Of a stretch of DNA of 33,760 nt, positions 1 to 8,343 are shown piece by piece (positions within the stretch are counted from its first letter, which is position 1; every line of letters starts with the position of its first letter). The notes under the pieces are model-generated. The model was not told where the DNA came from. It ran no database searches and saw only the letters and a program-made list of their open reading frames with translations. The DNA is taken from positions 1 through 33,760 of the forward strand of contig JAFIGF010000245.1 in assembly GCA_020831535.1 (NCBI GenBank). Direction: 5' to 3'. Origin of the DNA: Opitutales bacterium. GTDB taxonomy: Bacteria; Verrucomicrobiota; Verrucomicrobiia; Opitutales; T3Sed10-336. The translations under genes were made by a program, and so were the position numbers.

Positions 1-1244
1 GTACGCTTCTGCGCAAACTCCTCGATGGCCCGCACGGCCGTTGCGGGGCCATTCTCTTGGGCAAGGGTCTTTTGTCGTTCTTTGGCCCTTTTCTGGATAT
101 CCGGGGACTTACGCAACATTCTAACGGCGGGAAAAAGCTTCTCCGGCCATTTCTTTTTGGCAAGCGTGACCCCTACGCCCAGGCGGCACACTTCCTTCCC
201 CCAGAAAAACTGATCGCCAAAATGAGGGATGATCAGATGGGGTATCCCCGCATGCAAAACGGAAGCGGTGGTTCCCGCACCTCCATGATGGACCACCAAT
301 TCGGCATGCCGGAACAATTGGTCATGCGACATGGCACCGACGACCAGGATATCCTCCCCCCGTGAGTCGGTGCTCAGCCCGGCCCAGCCACTTTGTAAAA
401 TAAGCTTTTGGCCCTCGGGCCAATGCTGGGCTAAGCGGCCCATAATTTCGGGGATATGATCGAAGGTCACTGATCCGAAAGTAAAAACCGGAACGCGTTC
501 TCCTTGGGTAAAGGCAAGGATCTTCTCATCCAAATCCCGGCGTTCTTCACTCTGCCAACGCAGGTACCCCGTGAACTGATACGGCGGCGAAATCACGGAA
601 GGGGCCATTAAACCTGGACTTACCCCCACCAAACACAACTCGGCGGGCCGAGCCAGAAAGGATCGCAAAGGGGAAACTCCGGTTTTTTTGCGGATATCCC
701 GCAAGACGTGATTGACTACTAAAACAATCAGCCGGTCGGAAAACTTCCACCAAAACCGATTCCAGAGTCGCGACCCCCAACCCAGCCCCCGGGGCAAGGG
801 GAAGATGCCATCGGGGGGACGATCCTTTTGGGGGACCACGGAATGGCAAAAAGTTACCAGCCCAAACGGAACATTGTGGCGATCGCACAATTCCTTGTAT
901 TGAGGAAAAACATACGACCCCAGGACCATGTCATACCCGGGGATATACTCCTGCAAGGTTTGGATAAGCTCCTCGGTAAAAGAGAGTCCACTGCGATAAA
1001 TCCGCCGCAGCAGGAGGATCGGGTGTTTCTCGCGGTCCAGCGCGCGCATGCACTCGGCGAAAATCTCCTTTTTCCAATTCGGAGGGAGGCGACGAAACCC
1101 CAGGCCCGCCCGTTCAATCTCGGAACGATACAAGGGGGCCGAGGCAAAATCGACCACATGCCCGGCTGCCCGCAAAGCTCGCCCCAGGGCGATAACCGGA
1201 AAGAGGTCTCCGGTGGACCCATGAGAGGTGAGCAGGATCTTCAT
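1..1244 (-). CDS. GT1-family glycosyltransferase (UDP-glycosyltransferase/MGT type), 3' end outside the window
   Basis: The minus strand is open from an ATG at 1244 to the left edge, giving about 414 residues without a stop; I translated most of it codon by codon. The N-terminus MKILLTSHGSTGDLFPVIAL is the nucleotide-sugar-transferase N-lobe with the glycine-rich loop of GT1 enzymes. Near residue 318 (around base 290) the protein has HHGGAGTT followed by GIPHLIIPHFGDQFFW, the family's donor-binding signature. The family moves a sugar from a nucleotide-sugar donor to a lipid or other small hydrophobic acceptor, usually in the cytoplasm at the membrane. It lies divergent from the secreted giant gene, sharing a 210-bp gap that holds two Pho-box-like elements; their orientation favours the other gene. 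The acceptor cannot be read from sequence. A glycolipid role is tempting given the lipid genes at 10-14 kb, but unproven. Confidence 0.88.
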   Translation of the reverse strand, partial: MKILLTSHGSTGDLFPVIALGRALRAAGHVVDFASAPLYRSEIERAGLGFRRLPPNWKKEIFAECMRALDREKHPILLLRRIYRSGLSFTEELIQTLQEYIPGYDMVLGSYVFPQYKELCDRHNVPFGLVTFCHSVVPQKDRPPDGIFPLPRGLGWGSRLWNRFWWKFSDRLIVLVVNHVLRDIRKKTGVSPLRSFLARPAELCLVGVSPGLMAPSVISPPYQFTGYLRWQSEERRDLDEKILAFTQGERVPVFTFGSVTFDHIPEIMGRLAQHWPEGQKLILQSGWAGLSTDSRGEDILVVGAMSHDQLFRHAELVVHHGGAGTTASVLHAGIPHLIIPHFGDQFFWGKEVCRLGVGVTLAKKKWPEKLFPAVRMLRKSPDIQKRAKERQKTLAQENGPATAVRAIEEFAQKR

Positions 1245-1295
1245 CGGCCCAATACCTGTGCGCAACAAACGCTCAGGGCAAGGCAAAGGCGGACT

Positions 1296-1312
1296 CGTAA
1301 CCGAAAAGTAAC
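1296..1312 (+). promoter_or_regulatory. Putative Pho box, distal pair of half-sites
   Basis: CGTAAC (1296-1301) and AGTAAC (1307-1312) lie exactly 11 bp apart and are followed by AT, as in the boxes upstream of pstS and the porin. There are only two half-sites, so this alone is weaker than the triad at 1344-1371. It could help either the giant gene at 1455 or the divergent glycosyltransferase. Confidence 0.45.
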
Positions 1313-1343
1313 ATCTCTCCGGTCGGCCAAGAAGACACCTAAA

Positions 1344-1371
1344 CATAACCCCAGCGCCATCACTTTGTGAC
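1344..1371 (+). promoter_or_regulatory. Putative Pho box (three half-sites, 11-bp phase) upstream of the giant secreted protein
   Basis: CATAAC (1344-1349), CGCCAT (1355-1360) and TGTGAC (1366-1371) are spaced at exactly 11 bp. The middle CGCCAT is identical to that of the boxes at 6268-6295 and 15470-15497. A possible -10 (TAACGT at 1382 or TATAGG at 1387) follows 10 to 15 bp after the last half-site. PhoB-type regulators bind 11-bp-phased direct repeats that replace the -35; that this motif is the local PhoB site is inferred from its position before pstS. Confidence 0.6.
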
Positions 1372-1454
1372 ATTTAACTGATAACGTATAGGAGTTCCGG
1401 CATTCCCTATGCTGTCGACTAATCGCAAGCCATTCCTATTTCCACTCACTTCCG

Positions 1455-4400
1455 ATGAAACTAGCCGCCACCCTCCCAAACCTGTCTCGACTGCTTTTGC
1501 TCAGTCTGATCCTCTTGCCATCCCTCGCCCTGAGCGAAGAATTATTGAACGAAGAGCTCCGTGACGGTAGCTTGCCGGACGATTGGACGGAGGTGGATAT
1601 TGACTTTCGAACCGCGGCTGAGGGCTATGCACTTTTTGAAGATCAATCGACATCTACCCTCACCACCCCAACCTTTGACGCCAGTGAATTCGTCGACGTC
1701 AGGGTGGAATTTGCGGTGGCCAAATTCGGTGGCGGCGACGACGGCCCGATCACGGTCGAATACTCCCTCAATGGGGGAGGGGATTGGTTGACCGCTGGCG
1801 ATTCTGATACTCCGACAAGTGCCACTTACCTTCCCGCCGATATCCTTATCGAACAGGCATCCGACGATATGCAAATCCGCTTCAGCCGACCGAACAGTCC
1901 CAGTGGTAAGCGCTTTCGCGATGTGGTGATTACCGGAATCGCGGAAAACCTGGACCCCGTTCTCACCATTGTTCCGGAGGAGTTGGACGACTTCACCTAC
2001 ACTGAGGAAGAAGGCCCTTCCGCCCCTCAAAGTTTCACCATTTCGGGCGAGAATCTCGATGGGTCGGATGTCGTCCTGACCGCGCCGACCTCTTTCTCTC
2101 TGGCCACTTCGGAAACCGGAACCTATGGGCCTTCGGTGACTCTTTCCTCTTATGACGGTTCCGACACAATTCTATGGGCTCGTTTGGATGCCGGATTGAG
2201 TGTCGACACCTACGAGGGACAAATTACCTCCACCGGTGGGGACGCTTCGTCTATTGATGTCAACCTGAGTGGTGAGGTCGTTGCCCCACCACCCCCACCA
2301 CCCCCGTTGCCCGCCTTAACCGATTTTGGGTCCGGCGATGCGTACACACAAGATTTCAGTGGCTTTGTGAGTGCCGAAACGCTACCGGCTGGGTGGGCGG
2401 TTGATGCGAGTGGGTCCGCTTCTAACAAGTTGGATTTTTCCCCTTGGGCGAACGGCGGGAATACCAGCACCGGAGTTAAATATTCCACTGACAGCGCAGA
2501 CGTTCTAGGCTATCAACACACTGGCTCAACCGGTACTTTCACCGCAACCTTGACGATTGAAAACCAAACCGGGGAAACCATTGAGGCTTTGAATGTTTCG
2601 TATCTCGGACGAGTTGAACGGGCCGACCAAACCCGCCATCCCGAATGGACGGTGGAGGTTGCGGGGGATGAGGTCGGCGATCTGAGTTACTCAACCTCCG
2701 TGGGCGAGGATCAAAGCAAAGTCGCCTTGGTTACCGGACTCTTTATAGAGCCCGGCGAGGCCTTTACGGTGGTTTGGTCGAGTGACGGGAATGTTGGGAG
2801 CGGAGGTGGCCGTCGCCAAATTGGGATCGGGGATTTTGAAATTTTCGCAGCCGAGGCCGGATCTCCGGTTCTCAGCCGGGAACCTTCCTCCCTTTCCGGG
2901 TTTACCTATACCGAGGGTACGGGGCCTTCAACGGCCCAGAGCTTTACCGTTTCCGGCGAAGATCTGGATGGGTCGGAGGTGAGCATTTCTTCTCCCTCGG
3001 CGTATGAATTCTCCTTTTCCGAAGCTTCCGGGTACGCAAACCCTCTCCCTTTGCCTGCTTTTGATGGAGAGGAAACCACCATTTACACCCGCTTGGTGAG
3101 TGGCTTGAACGTGGGAACATTCAACGAGTCGGCAACGATTGCCGGCGGCGGCGCGGCTTCCCTAACGGTTTCGCTGAGCGGATCCGTCACCGCTCCTCCA
3201 CCGGAGTTGACGGCGTCTTCGCCCTCATACAGTCAAACCTTTGCCAGCTTCGACGAATTGGCCAATCTTCCCGATGGCTGGACACTCAGTGATTCAACCT
3301 ACGGCGGCGATTGGGGTTCGGGAAGCAGCGGAGGGCTACGGGGCAATGACAATGTTCTTGGCTATCAGCATATCAGCTCCACGGGTGTTTTCACGGCCAC
3401 CCTGACTTTGCTCAACGATACCGGGGAGACGATCAATGCACTGGACATATCCTACCTGGGCCGGGTTGAGCGATTGGACCAAACCCGTCATCCCGAGTGG
3501 ACGGTTTCGGTCGATGATGTGGTACAGTCCGGTTTGTTTTACTCGACGGAATCCGGAGAGGACGAAACCATTTCGGCGCTGGTGACCGAGTTAAGTATTC
3601 CGGATGGCGAAAGTATCACCATTGTTTGGTCCAGTGATGCGAATGTCGGGGATTCCGGCGGACGCCGTCAAATCGGCATCGGGGAGGTGGCTATCGCGGT
3701 GGCCGAAGTGGATGTTCTCCCGCCATTGTTTTCCGTTTCGGACGGATTCTTCATGGCCGAACAAACGGTGTTCATCTCCAATTTTGCGGACTATTCGCCG
3801 ACCACCGAAGTATTTTACACCCTCGACGGCAGTCCCCCGACTTCCGCTTCGACGCTTTACGATAATTCTTTAGGGATTCCGGTGTCCACCGGGGGAGCGG
3901 GAGGAACGGTTACCCTTCAGGCGATTGCCATTGACGGTGCCGAAGAATCGATGGTTTCCTCGGCCACCTACGAATTTCCGGTCAAGGTCGATGACATTGA
4001 AGCCTTGCGCCAACAGCCCACCGGCTCAACGCCCATTCTCCTCAACAACCCCGCTGTTTTCACCGGAGGAACCAGTTTCCGCAACACCAAGTTTTTCCAG
4101 GATGACTCCGGGTTTGGGATTCAGATTGATGATCCCGGTTCGGGGACGATAACCACCGAATATGAAATCGGTGATCAAGTGGGCTCGCTGTATGGAACGC
4201 TGGGATCCTTTCAGGGGCAATTGCAGTTCACCCCCTTGGAAGATCCCGGGGCACCCATCGAGACAGGCGTGGACATCGAGCCGGTCAGCCGTACGCTGGA
4301 CACTCTTACTGATGCCGACCAAGCCCGCCTGGTGGTGATCGAGGGAGTCCTCTTTGATGACGCTGATGGTGAGGCTACCTTCGGGGGCGGGGGTTCCCAG

Positions 4401-6179
4401 GAGGACCTCAGTGACTTCGCCGACCCAACTATCACCGGTCTTTTCCGAAATGTATTTGGCGATTCCGACATCACCGATTCGGTTATTCCCGATGGTCCCG
4501 TTACCCTTACCGGGGTGATTCAGGAAAATGACGATGGTTTGAACATTGGACCCCGCAGCCTGGCGGATATCGAGATACTTCCTGTCCCTCCGGAGATTAC
4601 CAGTCCCCTGGTCGCCTCTGGTGATATCAACCAGCCCTTTACCTATACCATTGAAGCGACCGAAGATCCGGTCTCCTTCGGCGCCAGCGGGTTGCCTTCC
4701 GGTTTGTCAATCGATACGGAAACCGGGATTATTTCCGGCACCCCGACCGAATCCTCCCTGACGCCCTTTGAAGTTGAGCTTGCGGCGACCAATGGGGAGG
4801 ATTTGACCGGAACCGCGACCCTTGAGCTGACCATCAATCCCATTGCCGTGGTCATAGATTTCACCGGACCGACGTCCTTCCCCTTTAACGACAGCAGTCA
4901 GTCTCCCGATTTCACCGTCGATCCCGATGTCGCGGTCGAAGTCACTTACACCGGCACCGAAGAAACCAGTTATGGCCCTACCCCGGAGGCCCCCACCAAT
5001 GTCGGGGATTACCTGCTGACGGTGACCGTGACGGAAGCCAATCACAGCGGGGAGGAAACGCTGGCCTTTGCCATCACCCCGGCGCCGCAGGTGATCACCT
5101 TCGAGGCGTTGGCTGATCGGGATGTGAATGAGGAAGATTTTTCCATCACCGCGACCTCCGATTCCGGTTTGCCCGTCAGCTTTGCCATCGATGGCCCCGC
5201 AACCTTGACCGATGGGCCGGAAAGTCCCGCCACGGTCAGTCTGGCCGGAGTGGAAGGGGTGGTTACCCTGACCGCCTCCCAGGAAGGCAACGACAATTAT
5301 CAGCCCGCCGACGAGGTCGTCCGTCAGTTTACCGTCACCGCCGCCGGGCAAACCCGGTTTACCTGGGACGGGCAGGATGGCACGATTCCCGATGCCGATG
5401 GGATTACCACCTTCACCATTGCGGTACCCGATTCCGGGGCGATTGAATCGGTCGCGGTGGAGTTGGAGATCTCTCACCAATGGGACGATCTCTTTTTCCC
5501 CAACACCGAAGCCCGGCTCCTGGCCCCGGAAGGGACCGATGGGTCTGCTGGTCGGGCGGAAGCGACTTTGTTTGCGCGGGGAGAACGATCCGCCAACCTT
5601 GACGAGGTTTTTATGGCGACCTTTACCCCCGACATTTCCGGACAAGAGATGACCGGCGAGTGGACTCTGGTGATTGATCAAACCGTAAGCGGAGGTCTCC
5701 CCGACGCAGAACTGGAAACCTTTGCCTTGGTGATCACCGTTGGAGAGCCGGAACTGAGTCCTTTGGAAGCCTTTCTTGACGGCTTGCCGGACGGGCAGGA
5801 TGGGTTGGCTGATGATGCCAGTGGGGATGGTTTGGCCAATCTCCTGGTGTTTGCCCTGGGGGGACTCGATCCGACGGTTTCCAATACCACCTTACTGCCG
5901 AAACCTGTGGTAAACGGAAGCGGGGAGTTGACCCTCACTTTTTTCCGGCGCGACGGCGGGGCCGCCGGAGTAGGCGAGGCCTATTGGGAAGTCGATGGTC
6001 TCCGCTACCGGATTGAAGGGTCGGATGATCTCGCCAGTTGGGAGGCCTTGGCGGTAACCGAGAGTGTTTCCACCGACGGGGTGCCTGCAGGGTATGTTCG
6101 GGTTACGACCACTCCGGATGAGCCGGTCGGGGAAGAGGGACGCGGTTTCATGCGATTGGTTGTCGAAATGGTCGAGTAG
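1455..6179 (+). CDS. Giant secreted multidomain protein (1574 aa), likely Pho-regulated
   Basis: The signal peptide spans roughly residues 1-27 (cleavage near LALSEE). By composition and resemblance I see: a jelly-roll-like module (27-170); an Ig-like module (171-275); a proline linker (276-285); a second jelly-roll-like module (296-468); another Ig-like module (471-580); a near-copy of the second jelly-roll module (591-753, both with YLGRVER..QTRHPEWTV); a chitobiase/CHB_HEX-like module (755-843); an OB-fold or DUF5689-like module of the sort often found beside secreted nucleases (844-1042); a putative Ig He_PIG-like module (1044-1130); MBG-like and Ig-like modules (1132-1297); a proprotein-convertase P domain (1299-1430); and a C-terminal segment that may serve in secretion or anchoring (1434-1574). 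I recognise no catalytic domain. The start is the ATG directly before the hydrophobic signal; no Shine-Dalgarno is visible. The Pho-type triad 84 bp upstream suggests induction in phosphate starvation. A role in capturing organic phosphorus or adhering to it is inference. Confidence 0.85.
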   Translation: MKLAATLPNLSRLLLLSLILLPSLALSEELLNEELRDGSLPDDWTEVDIDFRTAAEGYALFEDQSTSTLTTPTFDASEFVDVRVEFAVAKFGGGDDGPITVEYSLNGGGDWLTAGDSDTPTSATYLPADILIEQASDDMQIRFSRPNSPSGKRFRDVVITGIAENLDPVLTIVPEELDDFTYTEEEGPSAPQSFTISGENLDGSDVVLTAPTSFSLATSETGTYGPSVTLSSYDGSDTILWARLDAGLSVDTYEGQITSTGGDASSIDVNLSGEVVAPPPPPPPLPALTDFGSGDAYTQDFSGFVSAETLPAGWAVDASGSASNKLDFSPWANGGNTSTGVKYSTDSADVLGYQHTGSTGTFTATLTIENQTGETIEALNVSYLGRVERADQTRHPEWTVEVAGDEVGDLSYSTSVGEDQSKVALVTGLFIEPGEAFTVVWSSDGNVGSGGGRRQIGIGDFEIFAAEAGSPVLSREPSSLSGFTYTEGTGPSTAQSFTVSGEDLDGSEVSISSPSAYEFSFSEASGYANPLPLPAFDGEETTIYTRLVSGLNVGTFNESATIAGGGAASLTVSLSGSVTAPPPELTASSPSYSQTFASFDELANLPDGWTLSDSTYGGDWGSGSSGGLRGNDNVLGYQHISSTGVFTATLTLLNDTGETINALDISYLGRVERLDQTRHPEWTVSVDDVVQSGLFYSTESGEDETISALVTELSIPDGESITIVWSSDANVGDSGGRRQIGIGEVAIAVAEVDVLPPLFSVSDGFFMAEQTVFISNFADYSPTTEVFYTLDGSPPTSASTLYDNSLGIPVSTGGAGGTVTLQAIAIDGAEESMVSSATYEFPVKVDDIEALRQQPTGSTPILLNNPAVFTGGTSFRNTKFFQDDSGFGIQIDDPGSGTITTEYEIGDQVGSLYGTLGSFQGQLQFTPLEDPGAPIETGVDIEPVSRTLDTLTDADQARLVVIEGVLFDDADGEATFGGGGSQEDLSDFADPTITGLFRNVFGDSDITDSVIPDGPVTLTGVIQENDDGLNIGPRSLADIEILPVPPEITSPLVASGDINQPFTYTIEATEDPVSFGASGLPSGLSIDTETGIISGTPTESSLTPFEVELAATNGEDLTGTATLELTINPIAVVIDFTGPTSFPFNDSSQSPDFTVDPDVAVEVTYTGTEETSYGPTPEAPTNVGDYLLTVTVTEANHSGEETLAFAITPAPQVITFEALADRDVNEEDFSITATSDSGLPVSFAIDGPATLTDGPESPATVSLAGVEGVVTLTASQEGNDNYQPADEVVRQFTVTAAGQTRFTWDGQDGTIPDADGITTFTIAVPDSGAIESVAVELEISHQWDDLFFPNTEARLLAPEGTDGSAGRAEATLFARGERSANLDEVFMATFTPDISGQEMTGEWTLVIDQTVSGGLPDAELETFALVITVGEPELSPLEAFLDGLPDGQDGLADDASGDGLANLLVFALGGLDPTVSNTTLLPKPVVNGSGELTLTFFRRDGGAAGVGEAYWEVDGLRYRIEGSDDLASWEALAVTESVSTDGVPAGYVRVTTTPDEPVGEEGRGFMRLVVEMVE

Positions 6180-6214
6180 ACCAAAAGAATTTCTTTTAGT
6201 TACCCTGCCTAAAG

Positions 6215-6251
6215 AACCAGAAAGTCCGTAAAAAGACTTTCTGGTTTTTTT
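6215..6251 (+). terminator. Rho-independent terminator of the giant gene
   Basis: A perfect 12-bp stem (6215-6226 with 6235-6246, loop of 8) is followed by a run of T. It lies 35 bp after the stop at 6179 and just before the porin promoter, so the two genes are separate transcription units. Confidence 0.9.
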
Positions 6252-6267
6252 GATTGTTTCACCGCAA

Positions 6268-6295
6268 CGTAACCCAACCGCCATTTTTTCGTAAC
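6268..6295 (+). promoter_or_regulatory. Putative Pho box (three half-sites) upstream of the porin
   Basis: CGTAAC (6268-6273), CGCCAT (6279-6284) and CGTAAC (6290-6295) are spaced at exactly 11 bp. The last half-site is followed 10 bp later by TAAAAC (6306-6311), a plausible -10, so the box would occupy the -35 position. The same 6-5-6-5-6 layout, with the identical middle half-site and last half-site, precedes pstS. Confidence 0.7.
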
Positions 6296-6360
6296 ATTGG
6301 TTTGCTAAAACGGTACTCGCCTCGCCATTGCGGGGGATTACCAAACTACACCACAAAATT

Positions 6361-7509
6361 ATGAAAAATTCCAAAATTATCAAATTGGCCAGCTTGTATG
6401 CCGGCTTGCTCACGCTGGGGGTTGGGTCCTTTGCCCATGCCACCGACCAGGCTCTGCTGGATGCCTTGGTTGCCAACGGCACTTTAACGGCCGAGCAGGC
6501 AAGTCAAATCTCCGAGGATTCGAAAGTTTCCATTAGCCCCAACCGGGGAACGGTCAAAGAACTCCGCGTTCGTGGACGTATCCAGGGTCAATTCGGGTAT
6601 TCCACCGGCGACGGCGACCGGGATTACTCAACGATGGAAATCCGTCGGGCCCGTTTTGGGGTGCAAGGTTCTTTGCATGAGCCCTATCGTTTCCAAATCG
6701 AACTCAACACTCTGCCGGGTGGCGTTTCGTTGGACTCGGCCTATGTCCGCTATACCGGTTTTGGCCCTGAAGCCAATCTGGAATTCGGAAAAGGCAAGCC
6801 GCGCTTTGGTCATGAGGAAAACACCTCTTCGGCCAGCATCCTGACGATTGAGCGCTCCCTGCTAAGCAACACCTTGAACGGCGGCAAACCGGTTGGCGCA
6901 AGATTGTTCGGAGACTTGGGCGTAATTGATTACTATACCGGAATTTACAACGGCCACAACAGCGGTGCGGTGACCCCGAACGGAGAAGCCGGATTCCTGT
7001 ACAATGCCAGCATCGGCTTGAGCCTGGATGAAATGATCGACAGCGATATCAGCCTTAACCTTCGTGGAGATCTGTTGTACAACGATGCTGATTTCGCCGG
7101 AAGCTATGGCTTTGAAGATGCCTATGCCGTGAGCGCTCATCTGAAGTTCGATCCGGTTGATGTTCGCATTGAATATATGTATGCCAAGGACTTCGACGGT
7201 GATTCCACCCGTGGTTTTTACATCATGCCTTCGATGTTCTTCGTTCCGGATACTCTGGAAGGGGTTATTCGGTATGAATACGTAAAAGCCGATGAAGCCA
7301 GCCTACAACACCAAAGCCGCTATGCCCGCCGCCAGAATGGCATGGGCAATGGGGATCGCTACCAAGCCCTGTACTTCGGGGTGAACTACTATGTTCTTGG
7401 AAACAACCTGAAATACATGGCTGGCGTGGAATTTGCCGATCTGGATGTTCCCGGTGGTGACGACACCGACGCCACCACTTTGTACGGTGCCATGCGGATG
7501 CAATTCTAA
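6361..7509 (+). CDS. Outer-membrane porin, OprP/OprO (phosphate-selective porin) type
   Basis: The 382-residue protein starts at ATG 6361 with a clear signal peptide ending in AHA (about residue 27). It has a short helical segment (ALLDALVANGTLTAEQA), the N-terminal helix seen in many Porin_O_P members, then alternating amphipathic strands rich in Tyr, Gly and Asp (for example VRGRIQGQFGYS, EIRRARFGVQGSL). It ends in an aromatic residue, MRMQF, the usual C-terminal signal for the BAM complex. Porins of this family form trimeric channels, some with Lys/Arg clusters selecting phosphate or polyphosphate; I cannot judge selectivity from sequence. A Pho-type triad precedes the gene and phoB-phoR follow it, which favours phosphate uptake. 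An in-frame start 33 bp upstream would spoil the signal peptide, so I rejected it. Confidence 0.8.
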   Translation: MKNSKIIKLASLYAGLLTLGVGSFAHATDQALLDALVANGTLTAEQASQISEDSKVSISPNRGTVKELRVRGRIQGQFGYSTGDGDRDYSTMEIRRARFGVQGSLHEPYRFQIELNTLPGGVSLDSAYVRYTGFGPEANLEFGKGKPRFGHEENTSSASILTIERSLLSNTLNGGKPVGARLFGDLGVIDYYTGIYNGHNSGAVTPNGEAGFLYNASIGLSLDEMIDSDISLNLRGDLLYNDADFAGSYGFEDAYAVSAHLKFDPVDVRIEYMYAKDFDGDSTRGFYIMPSMFFVPDTLEGVIRYEYVKADEASLQHQSRYARRQNGMGNGDRYQALYFGVNYYVLGNNLKYMAGVEFADLDVPGGDDTDATTLYGAMRMQF

Positions 7510-7549
7510 ACAGTGACCACAGGTATTGTTCGTGTAAAATGTTACTATC

Positions 7550-7581
7550 AGGCGGGGTTGCAAGAGCAGCCCCGCCTTTTT
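7550..7581 (+). terminator. Rho-independent terminator of the porin
   Basis: The stem 7550-7560 pairs with 7567-7577 (AGGCGGGG on the left, CCCCGCCT on the right, one G-T pair), with a six-base loop and a run of five T. It separates the porin from phoB. Confidence 0.88.
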
Positions 7582-7640
7582 CGCTGTCCGAAGACCTGGT
7601 TTGCCTTTTCGCAAAAATAATCCAAACTAAACATATTCTT

Positions 7641-8342
7641 ATGAAAACCCAATCACCTCCCAAGGTTCTTGTTGTTGATGATGAGGCTGACGTGACCGCC
7701 CTGGTCTCGTATCATCTGGGCAATAAAGGTTATGACGTTGAATCCTTGAATGACCCCCATCGCGTTCTGAATCTTGCGCGAAAGTTTCTTCCCAATGTAT
7801 TTATCCTCGACGTTATGATGCCGGACCTCAGCGGCATCCAACTGTGTCGGCTGCTCCGCAATGATTCGCAATTCAAGAAATGCCCCATTATCTTTCTGAC
7901 TGCCAAGACCGAAGAAGGCGACCGCATTAAAGGTCTGGAGGTTGGCGCCGACGATTACATCTGCAAGCCTTTCAGTCCGCGAGAGCTGGTCCTTCGCGTC
8001 GAGGGCATTTTACGACGGCTCGAAGGAAGCGGGGAAGACTTGCTGCCTCCTCTGGAAGCCGGGCCGATCAAAATTGATCAGGAACGTCATATCGCCACCC
8101 TTTCCAAAAAGAAGATGGACCTCACGGCGACCGAATTCCGCCTCTTGAGCCTACTGATTGAACGCCGTGGGAGAGTACAGAGCCGGGAACAATTGTTGGC
8201 GAATGTGTGGAATTATGACTCCGAGATGGAAACCCGAACGGTGGATACCCATGTCCGCCGGATTCGCGAAAAACTGGGTAAACATGCGGACCTGATCGAA
8301 ACCATCCGGGGGGTTGGCTATCGCGTTCGGGAGGATCCGTGA
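7641..8342 (+). CDS. phoB: Phosphate regulon response regulator, OmpR/PhoB family
   Basis: The protein has 233 residues. The N-terminal receiver shows the acidic pair D13-D14, phospho-acceptor D57 (FILDVMMPD), T87 and K109 (CKPFSPREL). The C-terminal winged-helix DNA-binding domain ends in TVDTHVRRIREKLG and IRGVGYRVRE, standard for OmpR/PhoB. It is probably the activator that binds the 11-bp-phased boxes in this window. I assign PhoB rather than another OmpR member because of the adjoining PAS-type kinase, the phosphate porin and the pst operon 6 kb away. The start ATG at 7641 matches the family N-terminus; an upstream in-frame start at 7539 would add residues that fit nothing and overlap the porin terminator. 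The kinase gene follows after one base. Confidence 0.93.
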   Translation: MKTQSPPKVLVVDDEADVTALVSYHLGNKGYDVESLNDPHRVLNLARKFLPNVFILDVMMPDLSGIQLCRLLRNDSQFKKCPIIFLTAKTEEGDRIKGLEVGADDYICKPFSPRELVLRVEGILRRLEGSGEDLLPPLEAGPIKIDQERHIATLSKKKMDLTATEFRLLSLLIERRGRVQSREQLLANVWNYDSEMETRTVDTHVRRIREKLGKHADLIETIRGVGYRVREDP

Positions 8343-8343
8343 G

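Noticed and set aside
828-1370. Plus-strand ORF of 180 codons, and related plus ORFs at the left end
   Set aside because: They are antisense to the GT1 glycosyltransferase, whose minus-strand frame is continuous and carries the donor-binding signature.
4707-5681. Long minus-strand ORF of 324 codons within the giant secreted gene
   Set aside because: It runs opposite to a domain-rich frame with clear Ig, MBG and P-domain motifs, and has the Gly/Arg-rich look of an antisense shadow.
7539-7640. Longer start for phoB
   Set aside because: The added residues overlap the porin terminator and have no resemblance to response regulators; ATG 7641 gives the standard N-terminus.
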